Part shown: positions 1 to 7,465 of the stretch, in pieces
How positions within the stretch are numbered: the stretch's first letter is position 1
Layout of the letters: every line of letters starts with the position of its first letter
The notes under the pieces: model-generated
Database searches by the model: none
The model's input: the letters and a program-made list of their open reading frames with translations, nothing else
Told to the model about the DNA's origin: nothing
Made by a program: the position numbers and the translations under genes
NCBI RefSeq assembly: GCF_008329715.1
Contig: NZ_VTSR01000032.1
Span: 434,001-498,000, forward strand
Source: Gimesia chilikensis
GTDB lineage: Bacteria; Planctomycetota; Planctomycetia; Planctomycetales; Planctomycetaceae
Direction: 5' to 3'
Length of the DNA: 64,000 nucleotides

Positions 1-696
1 GTCTGTGTCAGTCAGTCCGTGGCTGACTTTTCGATTCAAACCGGTCGTTTATCATCCGCGAAAATCACTGTTGTTCCCAACGGAGTGGAATTTCAGCGGT
101 TTGCGGAGGCAGTACCTGCAGATCTCACATGCTGGAATATACCGACTGATGCCAAGGTGGTTCTCTCGGTTGGTCGGCTCGATCCCCAGAAAGCACCCCA
201 CGATCTGCTTTCGGCATTTCTGAAATTTGCCAGCCAGGCACCTGAGTTTCATCTGCTGTTTGTCGGAGATGGTCCCCTGAGGACTGAACTGGAGCAGAGA
301 GTCTCTGAATCTGGATATTCCAGTCAGGTTCATTTCGCTGGATGGCAGCCCCAGATTCCGGAACTGATGCGGGCGGCAGACTGCCTGGTGCTCTCTTCTC
401 TGTGGGAAGGGATGCCCAACGTGGTACTTGAATCGATGGCTGCTGGATTGCCTGTCTTATCGACCCGAGTTGATGGAATTTCTGAGCTGATTCAACCAGG
501 AGAGCAGGGGACACTGGTGGAAATCGGATCAATTGATCAGCTTCACCGGGCACTGGTCGATTTCAGGACCTCACCTGCCCAGTTTGTCAAGATGGCTGAG
601 AATGCGCAAACTCTTGTAGAACAGGAGTTTACCTGGGAGTCAATTGCCCGGAAATATGACCAGATTTATTCCCAGATCCTGTCTCTGACGGACTGA
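1..696 (+). CDS. Glycosyltransferase family 4 (GT-B), 5' truncated by window edge
   Basis: The frame is open from base 1, so the N-terminal acceptor-binding domain lies outside the window. What remains, about 231 residues, is the nucleotide-sugar-binding half of a GT-B glycosyltransferase. It has the VVPNGVEF linker motif, the LSVGRLDPQKAP strand-loop that opens Glycos_transf_1 domains, and the E-x7-E type motif in WEGMPNVVLE followed by SMAAGLPVLSTRVDG. The family transfers a sugar from an NDP-sugar during polysaccharide or glycolipid synthesis. Donor and acceptor cannot be told from this part. It ends 172 bp before the mraZ boxes, with no clear terminator, and is probably not part of the division cluster. 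The fold assignment is firm and the substrate is unknown. Confidence 0.88.
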   Translation, partial: VCVSQSVADFSIQTGRLSSAKITVVPNGVEFQRFAEAVPADLTCWNIPTDAKVVLSVGRLDPQKAPHDLLSAFLKFASQAPEFHLLFVGDGPLRTELEQRVSESGYSSQVHFAGWQPQIPELMRAADCLVLSSLWEGMPNVVLESMAAGLPVLSTRVDGISELIQPGEQGTLVEIGSIDQLHRALVDFRTSPAQFVKMAENAQTLVEQEFTWESIARKYDQIYSQILSLTD

Positions 697-790
697 TTTT
701 CCACCGGTTATTCACACCAGAATCACCCCCTCTCAACAAAATTTAAAAATCATCAAAGTCGCAATTCCAATCCAGATAAGTATCTAGGAC

Positions 791-814
791 GAATCCGATT
801 CCAGGAATCCGATT
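791..814. repeat. Direct repeat of 10 bp upstream of the mraZ promoter
   Basis: GAATCCGATT occurs at 791-800 and again at 805-814, a 14-bp period, ending 17 bp before the candidate -35 of mraZ. The arms also create a small inverted repeat, GATTCC-A-GGAATC (797-809). It is placed like an activator or repressor site. No protein is assigned. Confidence 0.35.
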
Positions 815-831
815 TACGCATTTAATCATGC

Positions 832-860
832 TTGACGATTTCTTTCTGGGTGGTAAATTC
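832..860 (+). promoter_or_regulatory. Candidate sigma70-type promoter of mraZ
   Basis: TTGACG (832-837) is followed after 16 bp by TAAATT (854-859), or after 17 bp by AAATTC (855-860). Transcription would begin around 866, at the front of the MraZ box array, so MraZ bound there could block initiation or early elongation. The call is by consensus and position only. Confidence 0.5.
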
Positions 861-868
861 AGCACTCT

Positions 869-898
869 GTGGTGAGAAGTGGTGACGGGTGGGGGCCA
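869..898 (+). promoter_or_regulatory. MraZ boxes: three tandem 10-bp GTGG repeats
   Basis: Three repeats stand in exact 10-bp register: GTGGTGAGAA (869-878), GTGGTGACGG (879-888) and GTGGGGGCCA (889-898). They run straight into the ATG of mraZ at 899. A fourth, weaker GTGGTAA lies at 850-856, one base out of register. E. coli MraZ binds TGGGN repeats separated by 5 bp upstream of its own gene, so this matches the known autoregulatory arrangement. The last boxes also supply the purine-rich ribosome-binding region, so binding would overlap the translation start signal. Confidence 0.72.
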
Positions 899-1354
899 AT
901 GGCGTTAACGGGAACTTTCAACAAGATTCTGGATGGAAAGCGTCGACTGGCAATCCCCAAACGGCTCAAGGAAGAGCTTATCACCGAGGACTTCACCCAG
1001 ATTTATATTGCACCTGGTACTGCATCGTCTTTGTTGCTTTTCTCAGAGAAAGGATTTGAACAGCAGGCACAACGATTGAAAGAATATTCCAGGAATGGCC
1101 CGGAGGCAGCCCAGTATCTGCGGTTGTACTATGCACGGGCAGAGAAGGTGGAAGTCGACTCTCAGGGGCGCATCTGTATCCCCGAACGACTCGCTGAACT
1201 GGCCAGCCTGGAAGTGAAACAGGAAGTGGTTCTGATTGGAGTTCAGGACCACGCTGAGATCTGGAATACCGAGCGTTGGAACACCTATCTGAACGACCAT
1301 GGTCCTCATTTCGATGAGATGGCTGCGCAAGCATTTGGTCAAATGCCCTGGTAA
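899..1354 (+). CDS. mraZ: Transcriptional regulator MraZ
   Basis: MraZ is a DNA-binding regulator with two SpoVT/AbrB-like halves that controls the division and cell wall (dcw) cluster. The 151-residue product starts MALTGTFNKILDGKRRLAIPKRLK, a typical MraZ N-terminal half. The second swapped-hairpin half appears as VEVDSQGRICIPERLAELA around residues 85-105. I chose the ATG at 899 rather than the in-frame GTG at 869, because the longer form would add ten residues encoded by the MraZ-box repeats. Length and position before rsmH fit the family. Autoregulation through the boxes at 869-898 is expected. Unlike enterobacteria, rsmH does not follow directly; about 0.6 kb intervenes. Confidence 0.95.
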   Translation: MALTGTFNKILDGKRRLAIPKRLKEELITEDFTQIYIAPGTASSLLLFSEKGFEQQAQRLKEYSRNGPEAAQYLRLYYARAEKVEVDSQGRICIPERLAELASLEVKQEVVLIGVQDHAEIWNTERWNTYLNDHGPHFDEMAAQAFGQMPW

Positions 1355-1649
1355 TCCATTTCACGTGACAATTCATTGATGTTCATCATTGCTGACTGAG
1401 TGTATCAACAAATCTAAATCTCATGTTGTTCAAGGAGGACAATCTGGAACTCTTCCGCTGGCTACCGGGCTTTGCGGATTGAAGGTGAAATGGATGTCAC
1501 CTGCGTGTGCTCAGAATATTGGGTTGGGCCACCGGTCGTTCGTCTCCAAATACAGGTAGAATGGATGCTGCCTGGAGCGGATGGCTTCAGGGTTCCCTCC
1601 TTGGACAGGACCCGCGAGATCAGTTTATAACGAAACCTGTTAGTTTCCG

Positions 1650-1690
1650 AATCGCCTGCCTGAGGCTCAATTTGTTTCAGGCAGGCGATT
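1650..1690 (+). terminator. Strong 14-bp hairpin after mraZ, terminator-like
   Basis: AATCGCCTGCCTGA (1650-1663) is the perfect reverse complement of TCAGGCAGGCGATT (1677-1690), with a 13-nt loop. The GC-rich stem could end a transcript, but the bases after it (TACGTTAG) are not a run of T. It may instead be the 3' end of a structured RNA or a processing or attenuation site. It lies 296 bp after mraZ and 276 bp before rsmH. Confidence 0.5.
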
Positions 1691-1734
1691 TACGTTAGTG
1701 CCATCGGTCCTGTTTTAAAAATCTTTAACTGATC

Positions 1735-1763
1735 TTGTCAGAAAATCAGAATTTTCCTAAACT
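1735..1763 (+). promoter_or_regulatory. Candidate promoter for rsmH and the downstream cell wall genes
   Basis: TTGTCA (1735-1740) and TAAACT (1758-1763) are separated by exactly 17 bp. Transcription would start near 1770 and give a leader of about 195 nt before rsmH. Together with the hairpin at 1650-1690 it suggests rsmH is not simply co-transcribed with mraZ. Confidence 0.4.
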
Positions 1764-1965
1764 TCCCGCGCTTGAGAGTCAGATGGAGTTCTTCCCTCTG
1801 GTTTTCGGGCGATCGATCTCTCTAAGAGTGACACTTCTCAAGTTTCTACCCCCACCATAAAAAATCAAATCAGAATTCAGTGATCAGAATCGTGATGATT
1901 TTCTGTCTGAGAAAATGATCAACGATTGATTGAGCTGTTTTATTATTAGAATCGTAGCCAATTAC

Positions 1966-2886
1966 ATGTCAGGGAAATCCGGTGATCAGAAAAGGCCCGT
2001 ACATATACCGGTCCTGCTCCGTGAAGTCATGGAGCAACTGGATTTGTCGCCCGGACTGGTCGTGGTGGATGGCACCGTTGGCGCAGGTGGTCACAGTCAA
2101 CATATCCTGAAACAAATTGGAACAACTGGAACTTTAATCGGTCTGGATCGTGATGAGATGATGCTGGGATTTGCCAGAGAAAAATTAGGAGCGGAAACAT
2201 TGCCGGACGGGCAGTGTTTTCTCAGGCAGGCCAGCTATGCAGAGCTTCCCGCGGTGCTGGCAGAGCTGCAGATTCCCTCGGTCGATCGTGTTCTGCTGGA
2301 CCTGGGGCTCTCTTCCGATCAGCTGAGTGATGAAACGCGCGGTTTCGGTTTTGAAACTCCGGGCGATCTGGATTTGCGATTTGATACACGACAGGGCATT
2401 CCTGCCTGGCAGTTACTGGAAACACTGTCTGAAGCGGAACTGGTTGAGATTATGGAAGTCTATGGCGAAGAGCGATTCAGTCAGCGGATTGCCAGCCAAC
2501 TGGTTCAGCAACGGAAAACGAATCCTGTCCGGACAGCTGCGGACCTGATTGAAGCGGTACAGGCGGCAATGCCCGCCAAGGCCCTGGCGACGGCTCGCAA
2601 AAATCCGGCAACACGCGTCTTTCAGGCGCTGCGGATCGCCGCCAATCAGGAGCTGGAACAACTGGAGACCATGCTGGATGCGGTCTTGCCTCAGGCGCTG
2701 AAGCCCGGAGGAAGAGCGGTCATCATCAGCTTTCATTCATTGGAAGACCGGATGGTCAAGCAGGCGTTTAAAGACCGGGATCAATGGAAAAACCTGACAG
2801 CCAAACCCATCACAGCCACGCAGGCCGAGCAGCGGGTCAATCCTCGCTGCCGCACGGCCAAGCTGCGGGTGGCGGTCAAAACATAG
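1966..2886 (+). CDS. rsmH: 16S rRNA (cytosine(1402)-N(4))-methyltransferase RsmH
   Basis: RsmH (MraW) uses S-adenosylmethionine to methylate N4 of C1402 in the ribosomal P site. The protein opens HIPVLLREVMEQL, has the AdoMet loop VVDGTVGAGGHSQHIL, the strand end LIGLDRDEMML, the catalytic-region motif LDLGLSSDQL, and the conserved C-terminal block GGRAVIISFHSLEDRMVKQ. All are diagnostic of the family. With the ATG at 1966 the length is 306 residues, the usual size. An in-frame TTG at 1930 would add 12 residues without homology and was not used. It follows mraZ in the ancestral dcw order, but after a long gap with its own candidate promoter. Confidence 0.96.
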   Translation: MSGKSGDQKRPVHIPVLLREVMEQLDLSPGLVVVDGTVGAGGHSQHILKQIGTTGTLIGLDRDEMMLGFAREKLGAETLPDGQCFLRQASYAELPAVLAELQIPSVDRVLLDLGLSSDQLSDETRGFGFETPGDLDLRFDTRQGIPAWQLLETLSEAELVEIMEVYGEERFSQRIASQLVQQRKTNPVRTAADLIEAVQAAMPAKALATARKNPATRVFQALRIAANQELEQLETMLDAVLPQALKPGGRAVIISFHSLEDRMVKQAFKDRDQWKNLTAKPITATQAEQRVNPRCRTAKLRVAVKT

Positions 2887-2974
2887 TTTGCGTGAGTCAT
2901 TTCACAGGGTGACAGGTGGGAGACTGCCTGTCTGAAAAGTAAAAACAGTTTTTAATTCGAATTGGTTCAGTGCC

Positions 2975-4885
2975 ATGACTGAAGAAAAGAAAACAGAAGA
3001 AACAGCAGAAGAGGACTGGGGTGTCGAGAAGCCTAAGGGCGGAATCGCCATCGAGACCAAAGTAGGGCTTTGCCTGATTTGTATTCTGCTGAGTGCCTTT
3101 GGTCTGGTTGTCTATCAGAAAATCAATCGTCCCCAGGAAGCACTGGCTGTCAACAGCCCTGCCGAAGATGGTACGGGGGAGCAGACGCCGGGTGAAGCAG
3201 ATCCCTTCGCCGACGGTAACGGAGAAAATAACGGTACTGCAGAGGTTACAGAGCAGTCCGCTGACTTCAATACGGGCGGCGGAGATTCCGGATTTTCTAC
3301 TCCTCAGGAAAACCAGAACCAGGACAATGCTATTGGTGCCCAGGAGCAGCCCGCCGGTGATCAATTCGCCCAGAAAGGCTTCGATAATTTCGATAATCAG
3401 TCAACATTCAATAACCAGAGCGAGCCTGCGCAATCAACGGAAATGGCTGCCAACCAGTCGAACAATGGTTTTGAGTCGTTTGACCAGCCTGCTGCTGGCA
3501 ACAATGAATTTGGTAATCCGGCACAAAATGATTTTAATTCTGGGATGCAGAATCAGTCGGAACCAGCAACATTCGATAACGCTCAGGCAGATCCTTTTGC
3601 CGGCGGCGATCAGTTTGCGCAACAACAGCAGCCTCAGGCAGCCATGCAGAATGATTTCAACTCCGGAGCCGGTTCTGAGTTTAATGCTCAGGAAGCGGGT
3701 GCAGGCTCCGGTCTGATGGAACAGCCGGTCGCGAATGAATTTGCACAGGCTGAGACCGGTAACGCTGCCGCAGTGCAGGTGGAAGAAGATCCCTTTGGTG
3801 CCTCCAGCGAGCCGGCACAGGCCATGCCTCAGCAGGCTGAACCTGCGAGTGATGATGAGTTTGGTAACTTTGACCTCGCCGAAGAAGGTGCCGGGGGACA
3901 GATGCAGAACTCAGGCGGATTGCCTCAAAAAACAGCTAAAGTCAATATCACCGAAATCTCCAGCCAGTCGGAGCCTGATCCTTTCGGGAATGCCGGTTTT
4001 GATCAGCCGGAACCACAGGCTTCCACCGGTCAGATGGAGAATCCAAACGAATTTGGGGCAGATGTTTCTGCTGCCAATGCAGGGAACTTTGAACAGCCTC
4101 AGGTTTCTGAATTCAGTGAAACACAGGAGACTCAGGGTACCGATCGTTTTGGCGATTTCCGTGCGGAAGAATTTTCAGCCCAGCAGGCAGAAAGCGTGAC
4201 CACAGTCAAACGTCCGGCAGCCAGTATTGATTCGGGATCCTTCGAAGAAACAGCGATGACTCCCGAGCCGGCTGCACAGGCACGAGGACTCTTCGATGGG
4301 CCTGCGCCTACTCAGAGTGTCTCAGTTCAGGAAGAGTTTGGTGCGTTGCAGGAAGAGAGCTTCAGCCAGCCGGTCGCAGCAGCGACGGGGGGAGAGTATG
4401 TCGTTCAGAACGGTGAAAACTTCTGGACGATTTCCAAGAAGCTGTACGGCAGTGGAAAGTATTTTCAGCTGCTGGCCCGGATTAACAAGAGTCGCGTCAG
4501 CGATCCCCGAACGATGCGTCCGGGGTTAAAATTGATTGCCCCGGATCGCTCTGCGATTGAAGCCCAATACCAGGCGATTCATAAAACCAGTAATCAGACT
4601 ACTGTCAGCGAGTTCAGCGGCAGTAACACCGTGCGAAAGCCGGGCAAAGCATCAGGGTTTTTCATCAGCCAGGATGGGCGCCCGATGTATCGTGTGGGCA
4701 GCAATGATACTCTGACGGATATTTCCCAGCGTCATCTGGGGCGATCTTCTCGCTGGTTTCAGATTTATCAGATGAACCGACAGAGGCTGCAAAATCCGAA
4801 CAAGCTTCAAATTGGTACGGAATTGCAGCTCCCGACCGATGCCAGCCGGGTCAGTCTTGTGCCCGGAAACTCTTCCAGCCGATAA
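2975..4885 (+). CDS. Membrane-anchored protein with long Q/N-rich region and two C-terminal LysM domains
   Basis: The 636-residue protein begins with a charged cytoplasmic stretch and one membrane segment (about residues 29-47), so the rest should face the periplasm. Residues 55-465 are low-complexity, rich in Q, N, E, G and P, with loose recurring FGNxxFDQ and DPFG pieces and no recognised fold. The C-terminus has two LysM modules, about 472-522 (YVVQNGENFWTISKKLYG) and 571-622 (YRVGSNDTLTDISQRHLG). LysM domains bind GlcNAc-containing glycans such as peptidoglycan. The gene lies between rsmH and the FtsL-like and transpeptidase genes. I infer a peptidoglycan-binding envelope protein linked to wall synthesis or division. 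No enzymatic domain is visible. Confidence 0.85.
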   Translation: MTEEKKTEETAEEDWGVEKPKGGIAIETKVGLCLICILLSAFGLVVYQKINRPQEALAVNSPAEDGTGEQTPGEADPFADGNGENNGTAEVTEQSADFNTGGGDSGFSTPQENQNQDNAIGAQEQPAGDQFAQKGFDNFDNQSTFNNQSEPAQSTEMAANQSNNGFESFDQPAAGNNEFGNPAQNDFNSGMQNQSEPATFDNAQADPFAGGDQFAQQQQPQAAMQNDFNSGAGSEFNAQEAGAGSGLMEQPVANEFAQAETGNAAAVQVEEDPFGASSEPAQAMPQQAEPASDDEFGNFDLAEEGAGGQMQNSGGLPQKTAKVNITEISSQSEPDPFGNAGFDQPEPQASTGQMENPNEFGADVSAANAGNFEQPQVSEFSETQETQGTDRFGDFRAEEFSAQQAESVTTVKRPAASIDSGSFEETAMTPEPAAQARGLFDGPAPTQSVSVQEEFGALQEESFSQPVAAATGGEYVVQNGENFWTISKKLYGSGKYFQLLARINKSRVSDPRTMRPGLKLIAPDRSAIEAQYQAIHKTSNQTTVSEFSGSNTVRKPGKASGFFISQDGRPMYRVGSNDTLTDISQRHLGRSSRWFQIYQMNRQRLQNPNKLQIGTELQLPTDASRVSLVPGNSSSR

Positions 4886-4982
4886 GAGATAAAGCGTCTT
4901 TGTTCGTCTTTATTACTCCCATTTCTGAGCTGGCGGCGAGGCAGCAGGCCTGTGTCCGCTGGTGCGGAAGAGGCTGGAATCG

Positions 4983-5303
4983 ATGTTATTCCGTTTCATC
5001 AGTGCCATTTTGCTGGCAGTGGCCGTCTCTCTGATCGGCATTGCGCTGGAGAAAGAGAGCCTGAAACTGAAGCGGCAGGTCAGCCGACAGCATTTTCAGC
5101 TGGAAGTGTTGATCAATTCGCATGCTAAAATGAAGCTGGCTACGCAACGCGCCAGTTCGCCGCGTAAGGTTCTAAACTCAATGGAGCGGGGAGAACTGGA
5201 GGTCGAGTCCAGTTCAGAGCCTGCGCTGACCAATCGTCGCGAAATGCCGTTGTTACAGTGGCATCTGCAGCGAACGCCACAGCAGGCGACACATCAGAAA
5301 TAA
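4983..5303 (+). CDS. FtsL-like bitopic membrane protein
   Basis: This 106-residue product has one N-terminal membrane segment (about residues 5-22, LFRFISAILLAVAVSLIGIAL) followed by a charged, heptad-like helix to about residue 55 and a polar tail. That architecture, and its place immediately before the FtsI-type transpeptidase in a mraZ-rsmH cluster, match FtsL, the divisome subunit that pairs with FtsB and FtsQ. FtsL is poorly conserved in sequence, so the call rests on topology and synteny. The ATG at 4983 is preferred over the GTG at 4962, which would add a basic stretch before the membrane helix. It ends 26 bp before the next gene. Confidence 0.6.
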   Translation: MLFRFISAILLAVAVSLIGIALEKESLKLKRQVSRQHFQLEVLINSHAKMKLATQRASSPRKVLNSMERGELEVESSSEPALTNRREMPLLQWHLQRTPQQATHQK

Positions 5304-5329
5304 CAGATTTATCCCGGTGTTGAGGACAG

Positions 5330-7126
5330 GTGGGCAGTTTCTTGAAATCCGGTATCTCTCAATCTCGAATCAGCTGGCGGAGCTGGAGCCTGATCGTACT
5401 GGTGGTTCTTGCCTGGCTGGTCATTTCCGGACGGCTGGTTTATCTGCAGTACGTCGGTCATCGTCAGTTCAAAACGGTGGTGACCCGTCAGCAGGTGTTT
5501 AAAGAAAAAATACCGGCCCGGCCCGGGGATATCCTCGATCGCAATGGGCGTCTGCTGGCAACCACGATTGTCACAAACAGCCTCTACGTAGTTCCTCAGC
5601 GGTTGAAGGGGAATCAGAATGTGATTCCGGTTTGCGATGCTCTGGGGCTGGATCAGGGGCACTTTCTCAAGCGGTTGAAACAGAACGACGACAAACTGTT
5701 CCTGTGGGTCAAGCGGCGTCTGTCGGATACGGAACTGAAGCAGATCCGCGCATTGAATCTGGCCGATGATGCCTGGGGCTTTCGTCAGGAATATCGCAGA
5801 CAGTATCCACAAGGGACACTCGCGGCCCATGCGCTGGGATTACGTGATATCGACGGCAAAGGGCAGGGAGGTCTGGAAGAGGCCTTCGATCACATGATCT
5901 GTGGACAGGATGGCTATCGGTTCCTGGTCCGCGATGCTCATGGCCGGGTGATTGAGGTCCGCAATGACTCACGGGTGGCGCCGCGGAATGGAGAAACTCT
6001 GGTTGTCTCACTGGATTCAATCATTCAGCTGTATACCGAACGTGAGTTGCAGGGGATCGTCAAAGACTGGAAACCCAAAAGTGCCTGTGCCATTGTGATG
6101 GATGTCAAAACCTGTGAAGTGCTGGCGCTGGCTTCGGTGCCGACCTTTGATCTGAATCATCCAGAAGAGATCAGAGAAACTGCCTGGAAAAATACCGCGA
6201 TTGCTTCCATATATGAGCCAGGTTCAACGCTCAAGCCGTTTATCGTTGCTGCCGCTCTGGAGAAAGGGCTGATCAGTAAGGATGAAGAATTCGATTGTGA
6301 ATACGGCGAGTACCGCATGGGTAAGCGTCTGCTGCATGATCATCACAGTTATGGCATGTTGAGCGTGACGGATATTCTGGTGAAATCCAGTAATATCGGG
6401 ATGGCGAAAATCGGGGAGCGTTTAACGAACGCGGGACTGTATGAAGCAGTCACGGCTTTTGGCTTTGGTCAGAAGACCGGCATTCAACTGCCTGGTGAGT
6501 TGACGGGGATTGTCAGGCCCCTGAAATCGTGGAATATCTATTCAACCGGTTCTGTGCCGATGGGGCAGGAAATCGCTGTCACACCAATTCAATTGATCAC
6601 CGCCCATGTGGCCCTGGCCAATCAGGGGAAACTGCTCAATCCCCGGCTGATTCGTGACCAGATCGACCACAACTACTTTCCCCGTTCCGAGGATGAGCCC
6701 GCACAGGTGCGTCCGCTGGTTTCAACTCCACTCGTCTCACCTGAGGTGGCAGACTGGTTGGTCCAGGTTCCCATGCTGGAAACGGTTGAGCGTGGAACGG
6801 GACGACGGGCGAAACTGGACGAGTATAAGGTCTTTGGGAAAACGGGGACCGCTCAGAAACCGGATCCGAAAACAGGGGCATATTCCTCACAGTTGCACGT
6901 CAGTTCTTTCATCTGTGGCGCGCCGGCTCACGATCCACGGGTACTCGTCCTGGTGGTCGTTAATGAACCATCGGTCGGAGAAAACCACTACGGCGGGACG
7001 ATCGCCGGTCCCCCTGCAGCTGAGATTCTGAGAAAAACCCTCTTATACCTCCACGAGCCGTTCGACCGATCGGGCTCACACATAGAGGAACGGTCTGCCA
7101 GCCGGGTACGTAATATTCTGCGATAA
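5330..7126 (+). CDS. ftsI: Class B penicillin-binding protein, FtsI-type D,D-transpeptidase
   Basis: This is a peptidoglycan transpeptidase of 598 residues. It has a basic N-terminus, one membrane segment (about residues 19-38), a pedestal domain starting with PARPGDILDRNGRLLA, and a C-terminal penicillin-binding domain with all three active-site motifs: the nucleophile S299-T-L-K302, the S353-S-N355 triad, and K504-T-G-T507. These crosslink septal wall in FtsI/PBP3. There is no PASTA domain. The GTG start at 5330 has GAGGACAG just upstream. Position after rsmH and the FtsL-like gene supports ftsI rather than mrdA (PBP2), though planctomycete paralogues blur this. An active catalytic site argues that peptidoglycan is made in this organism. 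Confidence 0.88.
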   Translation: MGSFLKSGISQSRISWRSWSLIVLVVLAWLVISGRLVYLQYVGHRQFKTVVTRQQVFKEKIPARPGDILDRNGRLLATTIVTNSLYVVPQRLKGNQNVIPVCDALGLDQGHFLKRLKQNDDKLFLWVKRRLSDTELKQIRALNLADDAWGFRQEYRRQYPQGTLAAHALGLRDIDGKGQGGLEEAFDHMICGQDGYRFLVRDAHGRVIEVRNDSRVAPRNGETLVVSLDSIIQLYTERELQGIVKDWKPKSACAIVMDVKTCEVLALASVPTFDLNHPEEIRETAWKNTAIASIYEPGSTLKPFIVAAALEKGLISKDEEFDCEYGEYRMGKRLLHDHHSYGMLSVTDILVKSSNIGMAKIGERLTNAGLYEAVTAFGFGQKTGIQLPGELTGIVRPLKSWNIYSTGSVPMGQEIAVTPIQLITAHVALANQGKLLNPRLIRDQIDHNYFPRSEDEPAQVRPLVSTPLVSPEVADWLVQVPMLETVERGTGRRAKLDEYKVFGKTGTAQKPDPKTGAYSSQLHVSSFICGAPAHDPRVLVLVVVNEPSVGENHYGGTIAGPPAAEILRKTLLYLHEPFDRSGSHIEERSASRVRNILR

Positions 7127-7465
7127 GATTTTCCAGTGCCCCCGTCTTACCTGGTTTGGTGGTGAGTCACTGGTTTTGCGGTATTCGCCTCGCCGGGAAG
7201 CCCCTGAACTTGAAGTAATATTGACAAAAAACGGATTTTTTTACTATTAATCCCGTCATATCACCTCTCTCAAGAACATTTCAGACACACTAACAGCTTC
7301 CTCTCCGGTTTTCTGTCTCTCTGATTCAGGTTGTCAGAAAATCTACTTTTCGTTTTGGCGTTTCCGCCACCATTCACACATTTCCATTTCGAATTGATCT
7401 GACATTCACAGCAGATCGGATCGTTCTATGCAGGATCTCCCGATTTTTGATCGGGCAGCTCTATC
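7127..7465 (+). other. 339-bp intergenic region with promoter and start-proximal hairpin
   Basis: No gene is seen except a weak 32-codon frame from 7428. It holds a promoter-like TTGACA (7221-7226) and TATTAA (7245-7250), and a short hairpin CCCGAT-TTTTG-ATCGGG (7439-7455) ending 10 bases before the ATG of the TPR gene. The hairpin might influence translation of that gene. Confidence 0.4.
7221..7250 (+). promoter_or_regulatory. Candidate promoter of the TPR gene
   Basis: A perfect TTGACA -35 (7221-7226) is followed after 18 bp by TATTAA (7245-7250), a 4 of 6 match to the -10 consensus. It lies about 215 bp upstream of the TPR gene. It may also feed the flagellar cluster, since only short gaps follow. 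Confidence 0.5.

Larger units (their letters stand above)
1355..1965 (+). other. 611-bp gap between mraZ and rsmH: possible structured RNA and new promoter
   Basis: No convincing protein-coding frame is present. The stretch 1430-1690 has several local inverted repeats, for example AGGTGA/TCACCT at 1483-1502, and ends in the 14-bp perfect hairpin at 1650-1690. Downstream is a promoter-like pair at 1735-1763. I compared it by eye with RNase P RNA, tmRNA and SRP RNA signatures and saw none. It could be a small RNA, an attenuator region or a long leader. Confidence 0.35.

Noticed and set aside
1430-1695. Possible RNase P RNA, tmRNA or SRP RNA
   Set aside because: None of the conserved core motifs of these RNAs was found by eye; kept only as an unnamed structured region.
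1507-1698. Open frame of 63 codons in the mraZ-rsmH gap
   Set aside because: It runs through the hairpin at 1650-1690, has no good ribosome site and its composition does not look protein-like; an RNA or leader explains the region better.
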